A stretch of DNA of 15,660 bases, taken from Gemmatimonadota bacterium (GTDB lineage: Bacteria > Gemmatimonadota > Gemmatimonadetes > Gemmatimonadales > GWC2-71-9). The notes beneath the pieces are model-generated. The model worked only from the letters and a program-made list of their open reading frames with translations. It had not been told where the DNA came from and searched no databases. Positions 1 to 6,905 of the stretch are shown piece after piece (the first letter of the stretch is position 1; the number at the start of each line of letters is the position of its first letter). Position numbers and translations under genes: made by a program. The stretch is taken from NCBI GenBank assembly GCA_003220855.1, contig QHTP01000005.1:26289-41948 (forward strand), in the 5' to 3' direction.

Positions 1-414
1 CCACAGCTGTACCGGTGCCTCGATGCGGACCTGGAAGCAGTCGCGCAGTACCGCGCGGTGGGCCCGGAAATCCGGCCCGCCCGCGAAGGCTGCGCCCGAC
101 TCGAGAATTACCGTCGCCCCCCGGGCCAGACAGGTCACAATGGCGCGCACGGCCGGCAGCGGAATCGCCAGAGCCGCCGGGACGATCAGCCCCGTGCAGC
201 GGGTCACCGACCACGCGTCGGAGCGGATCCACGGCTCCCCCACAGCGGCGAGCGCGGACTCGTATCCCGAAACCGACTCGCTCAGGCTGCAGGCCTCCTT
301 GAGGTCAAGGAGGACCCATCTGGGAATCGCACCGTAGCGCCACAGATCGCGCGGCAGCCCGATGGTGGCCGCCGCGGCGACACAGCCCACGAAGCGCCGG
401 CGGGTGATGCCCAT
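1..414 (-). CDS. Twin-arginine-signal exported protein, 3' part missing (runs off left edge)
   Basis: An open frame of 138 codons starts with ATG at 414 and leaves the window at base 1 without a stop, so only the N-terminus is seen. Residues 4-10 read TRRRFVG, a twin-arginine (Tat) style motif, followed by an alanine-rich hydrophobic stretch (about 11-19). This suggests export of a folded protein. The rest alternates predicted strands and helices; one hydrophobic strand (GLIVPAALAI) and another ending in VILESGAAF loosely recall the glutamine-amidotransferase-like/ThuA fold, but no catalytic residue is visible and I do not assign a function. The start lies 1 nt after the TGA of the sugar isomerase gene (TGAGATG), so the two are almost certainly co-transcribed and translationally coupled. 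Secretion fits with the neighbouring secreted glycosidase. Confidence 0.6.
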   Translation of the reverse strand, partial: MGITRRRFVGCVAAAATIGLPRDLWRYGAIPRWVLLDLKEACSLSESVSGYESALAAVGEPWIRSDAWSVTRCTGLIVPAALAIPLPAVRAIVTCLARGATVILESGAAFAGGPDFRAHRAVLRDCFQVRIEAPVQLW

Positions 415-415
415 C

Positions 416-1255
416 TCACAGCCTTCCAGAAATCAGCCGGTCCATGGCCCGGGCGGTGTCGAAAAACTGCTGGTCCGGCGCGTAGCGGTAGCGCGCCTCC
501 ATCTCCGCCACCAGCCAGCCGTCGTAACCCACTTTGGTCATCGCCGCCCGAATAGCGGGCCAGTTGTTGTCACCCAGAAACAAGTTCGTGTACACACTCT
601 GGTCGCCACAGCGCCCGCGCTTCTTCATCACGTCTTTCACGTGAATTCGAGTGATCCTGGGCCCGTGGATCTCGATCCACTGTTCCGCAAACCCCGTGTC
701 GTGGATGTTGCCGACGTCGAGGTGGATACCCACCGCGGGGCTCGCCACGTCGTTCAGGAATTGCCAGAATTCGCGCGGGCTGATGAGAAACCGGTGCTCG
801 GCGTTGCAGTTCTCGCAACCGATCCTCACGCCGGTCCGCGCGGCTTTCTCGCCGAGCGGCCTGAGGGCATCCAGGCAGCGCTGGTACACCTCGGTGTAGG
901 GGACCTCCTCGGTGACCAGGCCGGCGACGAGCAGGATCGCATCGGTTCCGAGCAGCACCGCGGTCTCGATTTCCCGCTCCACGATGCGCACCGCCTGGGC
1001 CCGGACTTTGGGGTCGCGCGAAGAAAGGGGGGAGGCCCAGTGCAATCCGGTCGACACGTTGGAGACGACGAGGCCGGCGTCCTCTACTTTCCGCCGCAGC
1101 TCCCGCACTGCGCTATCCGCGGTGCTCAGCTGAAACCAGGGGACGTCGCCCAGCCACAGTTCGATGCCGTCGAACCCGGCCTGCTTGACGAGCTCCAGGC
1201 CTTTTTCGAACCCCCACTCTTTCGCAATCATGTTGTCGCCGATGGCCTTCTTCAT
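416..1255 (-). CDS. Sugar phosphate isomerase/epimerase family protein (xylose isomerase-like TIM barrel)
   Basis: A 279-residue protein of the AP-endonuclease-2/xylose-isomerase-like TIM barrel family, the usual length for these metal-dependent sugar isomerases and epimerases. Likely metal/catalytic residues sit at barrel strand ends: Glu32 (GIELWL), Glu148 (GCEN), Asp180 with His178 (IHLDVGN), His205 (RIHVKD) and Glu251 (VAEME). No signal peptide, so it is cytoplasmic. I start at ATG 1255 (MKKAIGDN) because GAGG lies 6 nt upstream; the in-frame ATG at 1267 has its GGAG almost touching the start codon. It heads a minus-strand operon with the Tat-signal gene and is divergent from the GH43 gene, so it plausibly acts on a sugar released by that enzyme. 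The exact substrate cannot be read from sequence; ketose 3-epimerase, hydroxypyruvate isomerase and inosose enzymes share this fold. Confidence 0.85.
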   Translation of the reverse strand: MKKAIGDNMIAKEWGFEKGLELVKQAGFDGIELWLGDVPWFQLSTADSAVRELRRKVEDAGLVVSNVSTGLHWASPLSSRDPKVRAQAVRIVEREIETAVLLGTDAILLVAGLVTEEVPYTEVYQRCLDALRPLGEKAARTGVRIGCENCNAEHRFLISPREFWQFLNDVASPAVGIHLDVGNIHDTGFAEQWIEIHGPRITRIHVKDVMKKRGRCGDQSVYTNLFLGDNNWPAIRAAMTKVGYDGWLVAEMEARYRYAPDQQFFDTARAMDRLISGRL

Positions 1256-1311
1256 AGCGCGCCTCATCTCCTACGACGGAAACGTCCAGCCTAATTCACC
1301 CAGTGGGGCGC

Positions 1312-1317
1312 ATCATA
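1312..1317 (-). promoter_or_regulatory. Candidate -10 box for the isomerase operon
   Basis: On the minus strand this reads TATGAT, a 5/6 match to the sigma-70 -10 consensus, in the 157-nt gap between the divergent isomerase and GH43 genes. It would give a leader of about 50 nt before the isomerase start at 1255. No good -35 box sits at 16-18 nt, so the call is weak. I see no convincing plus-strand promoter for the glycosidase gene in the same gap. Confidence 0.3.
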
Positions 1318-1412
1318 CCTCAAATGAGCCTCTTGCGCAGGGACAACACACGGGCCTTGCGCCGGCGGGAGAGTCGCCCGCAGCTTCCGCGCGATCCGTG
1401 AGGCAGACTTCC

Positions 1413-3224
1413 ATGACGTCCGTGGCGCGACACGCTGCTGGTGTGCTGACCGTCATCGCCACCGCGCGTGGGGCGGCACAGACCCCGCCGCTCGGTCAGC
1501 GCACGTATGCCAACCCGATCGACATCGACTACCGCTACAATTTCGAGCAGAAGAACCAAGCCATCTCCTACCGCTCCGGCGCCGATCCCGTCATAGTGGT
1601 GCACCGCGGCGACTATTATCTCTTCGAGACGATCGGCGACGGCTACTGGCAGTCCCACGACCTCGGCACCTGGCGCCACATCACGCCCACGCGCTGGCCG
1701 CTGACCGACGTCGTGGCACCTGCCGCGTTGGCCGTGCGGGACACCATCTATCTCCTGCCGGCGACGACCTCTCCGCTGCCGATCCTGATGCTCACCGAGC
1801 CGGCGACCGGACGCGTGGAATTCTACAATCGGCTGCTCCCCCCGCTGCCGCTGGCGCGCGCACGCGAGACCGACGAGCTCGCCCAGCCGGACTCGGTGCA
1901 ACCCGGTCCCTGGGACCCCGCGTTCTTTTACGATCCGGACACGGACCGCTGGTTCCTCTATTGGAACTCCTCGAACGCCTATCCGCTGCATGTCATCGAG
2001 CTCGACAAGACCAGGCAACTCGCCTACCGGGGAACGCCGAAATGGCTGTTCGGTCTCGAGCCCGAGAAGCACGGGTGGGAGCGGTTCGGCCAGGACCATC
2101 GCGACACGACGACCCGGCCGTTCATCGAAGGCGCCTGGATGACCAAGTACGCGGGACGGTATTACCTCCAGTACGGGGCGCCGGGCACGGAGTACAACGT
2201 CTACGCGACCGGCGTCTACGTCGCCGACGATCCGCTCGGCCCGTTCACGTACGCACCATACAACCCGGTCGCGTACCGGCCTGGCGGATTCGTCCAGGGC
2301 GCCGGACACGGCAACACGTTCCAGGACGTGTACGGCAATTGGTGGAACACGGGGACGCCGTGGATTGGGGTCAATTGGAACTTCGAACGCCGCATCGGTC
2401 TGCACCCCGCGGGGTTCGACTCGGACGGCCAGATGTATGTCGACACGCGCTTCGGCGACTTCCCGCACTGGCTGCCGACGCGGCCCTGGCACGTGAGCGA
2501 CGAGCTCTTCACCGGCTGGATGCTGCTGTCATACCGCAAATCGACGACCGCATCCTCCGCGCTCGACAGCTTTCCCGCGAGCTACGTCACCGATGAGAAC
2601 CCGCGCACCTTCTGGGTGGCCAGGAAGAATCGTCCCGGCGAGTGGCTGACGATTGACTTGGGCCGCGCGTACGATGTGAAAGCCATCCAGGTGAACTACG
2701 CCGATTACAAGTCGGGTCTCTACGGCACCGACTCCACCGTGGTCACGCAATTCCGCCTGCGGGCGTCGGTGGACGGCGTCGAGTGGAAAACCGTGGCGGA
2801 CCTTTCGCACGAAAGGCGTGATCGGCCCAACGCGTACATCGAGCTCGAGCAGCGCACGCGCGCGCGTTTCGTACGGTACGAGCACATTCATGTCGGCGCC
2901 GCCACCCTGGCCATCAGCGATATCCGCGTATTTGGCAACGGCACAGGATCGCGGCCGGCCACACCCGCAGGCCTGGTTGCGCGGCGCGATCGGGACGAGC
3001 GCAACGCGGCCATCACGTGGCAGCCCGTGCCCGGCGTCGTCGGCTACAACGTGCGCTGGGGCATCTCACCCTCCAAGTTGTATCAGACCTACCAGCGGTT
3101 TGCCGACCAGGGGACGCTGCTCGAGCTGCGGGCGCTCACCGTGGGGCAAGCGTACTGGGCGGCGATCGAGAGCTTCGACGAAAACGGTGTTTCGACGCTC
3201 AGCTCGGCGGTGCCGACACGTTAG
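1413..3224 (+). CDS. Secreted GH43-like glycosidase with discoidin (F5/8 type C) and fibronectin III-like domains
   Basis: A 603-residue exported glycoside hydrolase. Residues 1-22 form a signal peptide (Arg6, hydrophobic core, AxA-like cleavage near residue 22). Residues about 30-370 look like a five-bladed GH43 beta-propeller: general base Asp58 in SGADPVIV, pKa-modulating Asp168 in PWDPAFFYD, general acid Glu239 in FIEGAWMTK, and a conserved-type His299 in GAGHGNTF. Residues about 375-508 form a discoidin-like carbohydrate-binding domain (ENPRTFWVA, WLTIDLG, closing ISDIRVFG). Residues about 513-600 resemble a fibronectin III module (AITWQPVPGVVGYNVRWG). GH43 enzymes are mostly xylosidases and arabinofuranosidases; the exact linkage is not predictable here. 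ATG 1413 is chosen because it opens the signal peptide and follows GAGG by 9 nt; the frame is open further upstream but encodes nothing recognisable. It is divergent from the sugar isomerase operon. Confidence 0.85.
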   Translation: MTSVARHAAGVLTVIATARGAAQTPPLGQRTYANPIDIDYRYNFEQKNQAISYRSGADPVIVVHRGDYYLFETIGDGYWQSHDLGTWRHITPTRWPLTDVVAPAALAVRDTIYLLPATTSPLPILMLTEPATGRVEFYNRLLPPLPLARARETDELAQPDSVQPGPWDPAFFYDPDTDRWFLYWNSSNAYPLHVIELDKTRQLAYRGTPKWLFGLEPEKHGWERFGQDHRDTTTRPFIEGAWMTKYAGRYYLQYGAPGTEYNVYATGVYVADDPLGPFTYAPYNPVAYRPGGFVQGAGHGNTFQDVYGNWWNTGTPWIGVNWNFERRIGLHPAGFDSDGQMYVDTRFGDFPHWLPTRPWHVSDELFTGWMLLSYRKSTTASSALDSFPASYVTDENPRTFWVARKNRPGEWLTIDLGRAYDVKAIQVNYADYKSGLYGTDSTVVTQFRLRASVDGVEWKTVADLSHERRDRPNAYIELEQRTRARFVRYEHIHVGAATLAISDIRVFGNGTGSRPATPAGLVARRDRDERNAAITWQPVPGVVGYNVRWGISPSKLYQTYQRFADQGTLLELRALTVGQAYWAAIESFDENGVSTLSSAVPTR

Positions 3225-3239
3225 GGTGCGGTGTCTTTT
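3215..3239 (+). terminator. Weak candidate intrinsic terminator after the GH43 gene
   Basis: GACAC (3215-3219) can pair with GTGTC (3231-3235) across an 11-nt loop containing the GH43 stop codon, followed at once by TTTT (3236-3239). The stem is only 5 bp, so termination would be weak. The site lies in the 39-nt gap between the convergent GH43 and permease genes, where a terminator is expected. Confidence 0.3.
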
Positions 3240-3263
3240 CGAGCTGGCTCGGTGAATGCGTGT

Positions 3264-4514
3264 CTACTCGTACCGCAGCGACTCCACCGGATCCACCGCC
3301 GCGGCGCGGCGCGCGGGGAGCATGCCGGCCATGAGTCCCACGCCGATGAGGATGCCCACGCAGATGAGGGCGATCGGCCAGGACAGCTTCGGGCTCAGGA
3401 TGTACTGCATCGCCGGATTGCCCGCCGTCGGGATCGCGTCCACTCCCATCACGATCAGCGCCGCCGTCACCAGCCCCACCAGACCCCCGGACACGGCGAT
3501 CGTCATGGCCTCGAACAGGAATTGTCCCATGATGTGCCGGCGGCGGGCCCCGAGAGCGAGCTTGATGCCGATCTCCTGGGTCCGCTCCTTCACGACGACG
3601 TACATGATGTTCGCGACCCCGACGCCGGCGATCAGCAGGGTGAAGGCGCCGACGAGCCCCATAAAGATCTGGATGCCGAGCCCGACGGCGAGGTTCTCCT
3701 GCTCGCTCTCGATGAAGTCCCAGATGCCCAGGGCCCGCTCATCCGTGGGGTCGAAGCGATACTTCCGCCCCAGCACCCGGTACAGCTCCGCCTTGACCAG
3801 TGGTCCGCGAGAGGCGTCGTGCGGCTGCACGATCAGATGGCTCACGAACCGGTTTCCCCAGATGGTGCGAAAGGTCGAGTACGGGACCACGGCGCGCTCG
3901 GCGTCCGGCCCGTTGTTGCTCGAGTCCTGGAATTTCTTCCGCAGCACCCCCACCACGGTGAAGGGGAGGCCGTCCGCCACCACGCTCTTGCCGATCGGAT
4001 CCACGCCCTTGCCGAAGATTCGCTCCGCCAGCTCGTTGCCGAGGAACAGCACGCGCCGCTTTTGGGCGACGTCGGCGGGGTTGATGAAGCGCCCGCCCTG
4101 CGCCGGCTCCATGTGACGCATCGCTTCGTGCTCGGGGCCGACGCCCTCGAGATACGCATTGGTGCGCGTCTTGCCCATCTGAAACGCGGTGCCCCAGCGT
4201 CCGTACGAGACACTCCCCCGATCGATGTCGGGGATCGCGCGCTGGAGCAGGTCCAGGTCTTCCTCTACGAGCCGGATGGGCCGGCCCTGGCCCAGTCCCG
4301 CGAAGGTCTTGCTCGTCTCACCGCCGTAGATCATGAAAATCCGTTCGCCCGCGCCCAGCAGGCCGTCGCGCACCGTGCGCTTGAGTCCCTCCCCGAACGC
4401 GAGCAGTAACACGACGGCGAGCGTGCCCCACGTGACCGCGAAGAACGTGAGAAAGGCCCGGGTGCGCTGCGCTTTCAGGTCGCCGATGAAGTCCTGGAGC
4501 AGGATGTAGAACAT
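3264..4514 (-). CDS. MacB/FtsX-type ABC transporter permease (second of pair)
   Basis: A 416-residue permease with the MacB layout: TM1 at about 22-44, a large periplasmic MacB-PCD domain (about 45-275), and three more TM segments near 281-306, 335-356 and 378-400 forming the FtsX domain. The FtsX signature is clear: GVGVANIMYVVVKERTQEIG then KLALGARR, and the terminal ARRAAAVDPVESLRYE. Proteins of this type carry mechanical signal from a cytoplasmic ATPase to a periplasmic domain and export peptides, lipoproteins or drugs rather than forming a simple channel. It starts at ATG 4514, 2 nt after the upstream permease stop, and is the last gene of the operon. It is similar in plan to the upstream permease (both have GRKxRFDPxD before TM2), so the pair looks like a diverged duplication forming a heterodimer. 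No nucleotide-binding domain is fused. Confidence 0.9.
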   Translation of the reverse strand: MFYILLQDFIGDLKAQRTRAFLTFFAVTWGTLAVVLLLAFGEGLKRTVRDGLLGAGERIFMIYGGETSKTFAGLGQGRPIRLVEEDLDLLQRAIPDIDRGSVSYGRWGTAFQMGKTRTNAYLEGVGPEHEAMRHMEPAQGGRFINPADVAQKRRVLFLGNELAERIFGKGVDPIGKSVVADGLPFTVVGVLRKKFQDSSNNGPDAERAVVPYSTFRTIWGNRFVSHLIVQPHDASRGPLVKAELYRVLGRKYRFDPTDERALGIWDFIESEQENLAVGLGIQIFMGLVGAFTLLIAGVGVANIMYVVVKERTQEIGIKLALGARRRHIMGQFLFEAMTIAVSGGLVGLVTAALIVMGVDAIPTAGNPAMQYILSPKLSWPIALICVGILIGVGLMAGMLPARRAAAVDPVESLRYE

Positions 4515-4516
4515 GG

Positions 4517-5734
4517 CTAGGTGCGCAGCGCGTCCACCGGGTCGAGCGCGGCCGCGCGCCGGGCCGGCATCAGGCCGGCGGCGAAAGCGACGGCCGCGAG
4601 CAGGACGAGCGTCGCCGTCAGTACCGTCGGGGAGATGGTCGGGACGCCGACGAATTCTTTAATGGGCAAGCCGCCCAGGGCGGTGACGAGCCCGACCGAG
4701 AGCAGCAGCCCGAGCATCGCGCCCAGCGACACGATCATCAGCGCCTCGGCGAAGAACTGTCGCATGATGTCGGCACGCCTGGCACCGACGGCGCGGCGGA
4801 CGCCGATTTCGCGCGTCCGCTCCCGCACGACGATGTACATGATGTTCGCCACGCCGATGCCACCCACCAGCAGCGTGAAGCTCCCCACGATGGCGAAGAA
4901 AATGTTGAAAGCCACGAACATCTGGCCGAAGCGGGTCTCCCACTCGCTCGTGTCCCAGAACGCCAGCGCATCCTTGTCCTGCGGATCGAACCGGTCCTTG
5001 CGCCCCAACGTCTCGTACACCCGCCGCTCGGCCGCCTTGGTGACTTCGGGCGACCGTGCTCGGTAGACGATGTTGCTGAGGAACCGGTTGCCGAACAGGG
5101 CATAGTGCGTCGTCGCCGGAATGAAGATCCGGTCCTTATCGCGCTCCTGGTAGGAGGAGTTCTGCAGCTTGGGCCGCATCACACCCACGACCGTGAACGG
5201 CGCGTCGCCCAGGAACACCTGCTGGCCGACCGGTGCGTCGTGCTCGAACAACAGCTTGGCCAGCTCGTCGCCCAGCACCGCCACGCGCCTGCGCTCGGCG
5301 ACATCGCGGTCGTTGATGAACCGACCGCCCGCCTCGGCGATGATGTTGCGCATCTGGCCGTACACCGGGAGGATGCCGGTGACGGCGGGCACGGCCGCCT
5401 TGACGCCGCGCCGTAACCGCGCGTTCTGCGTGATGTACTCGGGGCTGATGTTCTCGATCTCGGCGACCTCGCGGGCGAGCAGCGGCACATCTTCCGCCTG
5501 CAGGCGGATGGAGCGGCCGTCGCCGAACCCGGCGAACGGCTTCGTAGTGCGTCCGCCCCACAGGATGACGATCCGGTCACCCAACCCGTGAAACCGCTTC
5601 TTCGTTTGCCGCTCCAGGCCGACGCCGAACGCCAGCAGCACCACCACGGCCACGGTGCCCCAGGCGATCCCCAGCACGGTGAGGGAGGTGCGGAGTTTCT
5701 GCGCCCGCAGGTCGGCGAAGAACTCGCGCCACAC
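4517..5734 (-). CDS. MacB/FtsX-type ABC transporter permease (first of pair)
   Basis: A 405-residue permease with TM1 at about 17-38, a periplasmic MacB-PCD domain (about 40-270) and FtsX-domain TM segments near 276-302, 330-352 and 370-390. Signature stretches are GGIGVANIMYIVVRERTREI, VRRAVGARR and the terminal ARRAAALDPVDALRT. The start codon is GTG (5734-5732), 1 nt after the TGA of the adaptor gene, so translation is probably coupled. With the downstream permease it would make the heterodimeric membrane part of a tripartite exporter whose adaptor is the HlyD-like protein upstream. No ATPase gene lies in the operon; one encoded elsewhere would have to serve both permeases. The family call is safe; the substrate is unknown. 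Confidence 0.9.
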   Translation of the reverse strand: MWREFFADLRAQKLRTSLTVLGIAWGTVAVVVLLAFGVGLERQTKKRFHGLGDRIVILWGGRTTKPFAGFGDGRSIRLQAEDVPLLAREVAEIENISPEYITQNARLRRGVKAAVPAVTGILPVYGQMRNIIAEAGGRFINDRDVAERRRVAVLGDELAKLLFEHDAPVGQQVFLGDAPFTVVGVMRPKLQNSSYQERDKDRIFIPATTHYALFGNRFLSNIVYRARSPEVTKAAERRVYETLGRKDRFDPQDKDALAFWDTSEWETRFGQMFVAFNIFFAIVGSFTLLVGGIGVANIMYIVVRERTREIGVRRAVGARRADIMRQFFAEALMIVSLGAMLGLLLSVGLVTALGGLPIKEFVGVPTISPTVLTATLVLLAAVAFAAGLMPARRAAALDPVDALRT

Positions 5735-5735
5735 G

Positions 5736-6830
5736 TCAGCTGATCTCGCGCGGGGGAGGCTCGACGATCGAATCGCTCGCCTGCAGGCCCTGCAGCACCT
5801 CGATGTTGATCGCGTCGGAGAGACCGGTCTTGATGCTTCGCTCCACTGTCTTGCCCGGGCCGGTACGCACGGTCACGAAGCTGGAGTCGTTGCGGTGCGT
5901 GATGAGCCGCTCCGGGATGTAGAGCACGCTGTCGCGGCGAGAGATGATCACCTCCGCATTGGCCGAGTAGCCGGCGCGCAACGTGGCCCCTTCCACCTCG
6001 GTCAGGACGATCTCGATCGGAAACACCGTCGCCTGCTCCTGCTTGTGCGCCTGGAGCCAGATCTTCTCGAGGCGGCCCTTCACGCTCGCGTTGGGCAGGG
6101 CCCCGATCTTGATCGTCACCGGCATGCCCTCCTTGAGCCGACCGACGTCGATCTCGTCCACGGTGCCCCGAAAGATCAAGTCCCGCATGGCCGCCATACG
6201 CATCAGCACGGTGCCGGCCTGGTACGGCGTGAGCGGCACCACAGGATCACCGATTTCGATGGAGTCCTCGAGGATGTAGCCGTCGATCGGCGCGCGAACC
6301 ACGGTCTCGACCTGCTTGCCCCCGGTGAGCACCTTGCCGCCTTCCTGCAACGCCAGCCGTTCCTGCGCGAGCGAGAGCTGACTGCGCGACTCGTCCACGT
6401 GTTGCTGAGCGATCTCGATGTCGGAGGGCGAAATCAGGTTGCGGTTGCGCAGCTCCTGCTGGCGGGCCAGGTCGCGCTCCAGGTTCTTGAGCTCGATCTC
6501 GCGCAGCTCGACGCTGCGGCGCAGCTCCACCATTTCCAGCGGTGTCGGGTTGGGCGAGATCTCCAACAGCGGCTGGCCGCGCCTGACGAAGTCCCCGACT
6601 GCGGCGAAGCGCTGGCGCACCACGCCGGCGAGGATGGACTTGACGCTGACTTCGACACGCGGCTCGATGGTGCCGACGGCGAGGGCCTTATCGACCAGCG
6701 ACCCGCGAGCCACCGCCACCGCCTTCGATCCGTCTTTTTTCCCGCCGCCCAGCTTTCCCGCGGCAGCCATGGCGCCCAGCCCCAGCACGACGACCATCGA
6801 GACGGCGACGAACATACTGCGGCGCTTCAT
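5736..6830 (-). CDS. HlyD/MacA-family periplasmic adaptor subunit
   Basis: A 364-residue membrane fusion protein linking inner-membrane permeases to an outer-membrane channel. Residues 5-25 form a single N-terminal membrane anchor or uncleaved signal after MKRR. Residues about 55-95 and 172-205 are the two halves of a lipoyl/barrel-sandwich domain (VGDFVRRGQPLLEI; VRAPIDGYILE, the usual RAPxDG motif). Between them, about 97-163, is a charged Leu/Glu/Gln coiled-coil hairpin. Beta-barrel and membrane-proximal domains follow. MacA, the partner of MacB, has the same order. ATG 6830 follows GGAG by about 10 nt. It is first of three genes with 1-2 nt gaps; the chemoreceptor stop lies 75 nt upstream, so a promoter of its own is possible, but I could not identify one. 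Confidence 0.9.
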   Translation of the reverse strand: MKRRSMFVAVSMVVVLGLGAMAAAGKLGGGKKDGSKAVAVARGSLVDKALAVGTIEPRVEVSVKSILAGVVRQRFAAVGDFVRRGQPLLEISPNPTPLEMVELRRSVELREIELKNLERDLARQQELRNRNLISPSDIEIAQQHVDESRSQLSLAQERLALQEGGKVLTGGKQVETVVRAPIDGYILEDSIEIGDPVVPLTPYQAGTVLMRMAAMRDLIFRGTVDEIDVGRLKEGMPVTIKIGALPNASVKGRLEKIWLQAHKQEQATVFPIEIVLTEVEGATLRAGYSANAEVIISRRDSVLYIPERLITHRNDSSFVTVRTGPGKTVERSIKTGLSDAINIEVLQGLQASDSIVEPPPREIS

Positions 6831-6905
6831 TTTGGGACGGCTCCGCTCGAGGGCATAGGACGGCGTGCGTGTTCCGTACGGGGCGCGCGGCCGATTGGTT
6901 CCGGG

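Noticed and set aside
362..1294. Long plus-strand open frame opposite the isomerase
   Set aside because: Shadow of the minus-strand TIM-barrel gene; the composition is not protein-like and it would overlap two coupled minus genes.
1164..1412. Upstream extension of the GH43 frame
   Set aside because: It overlaps the isomerase coding region, has no domain similarity, and would bury the signal peptide that starts at 1413.
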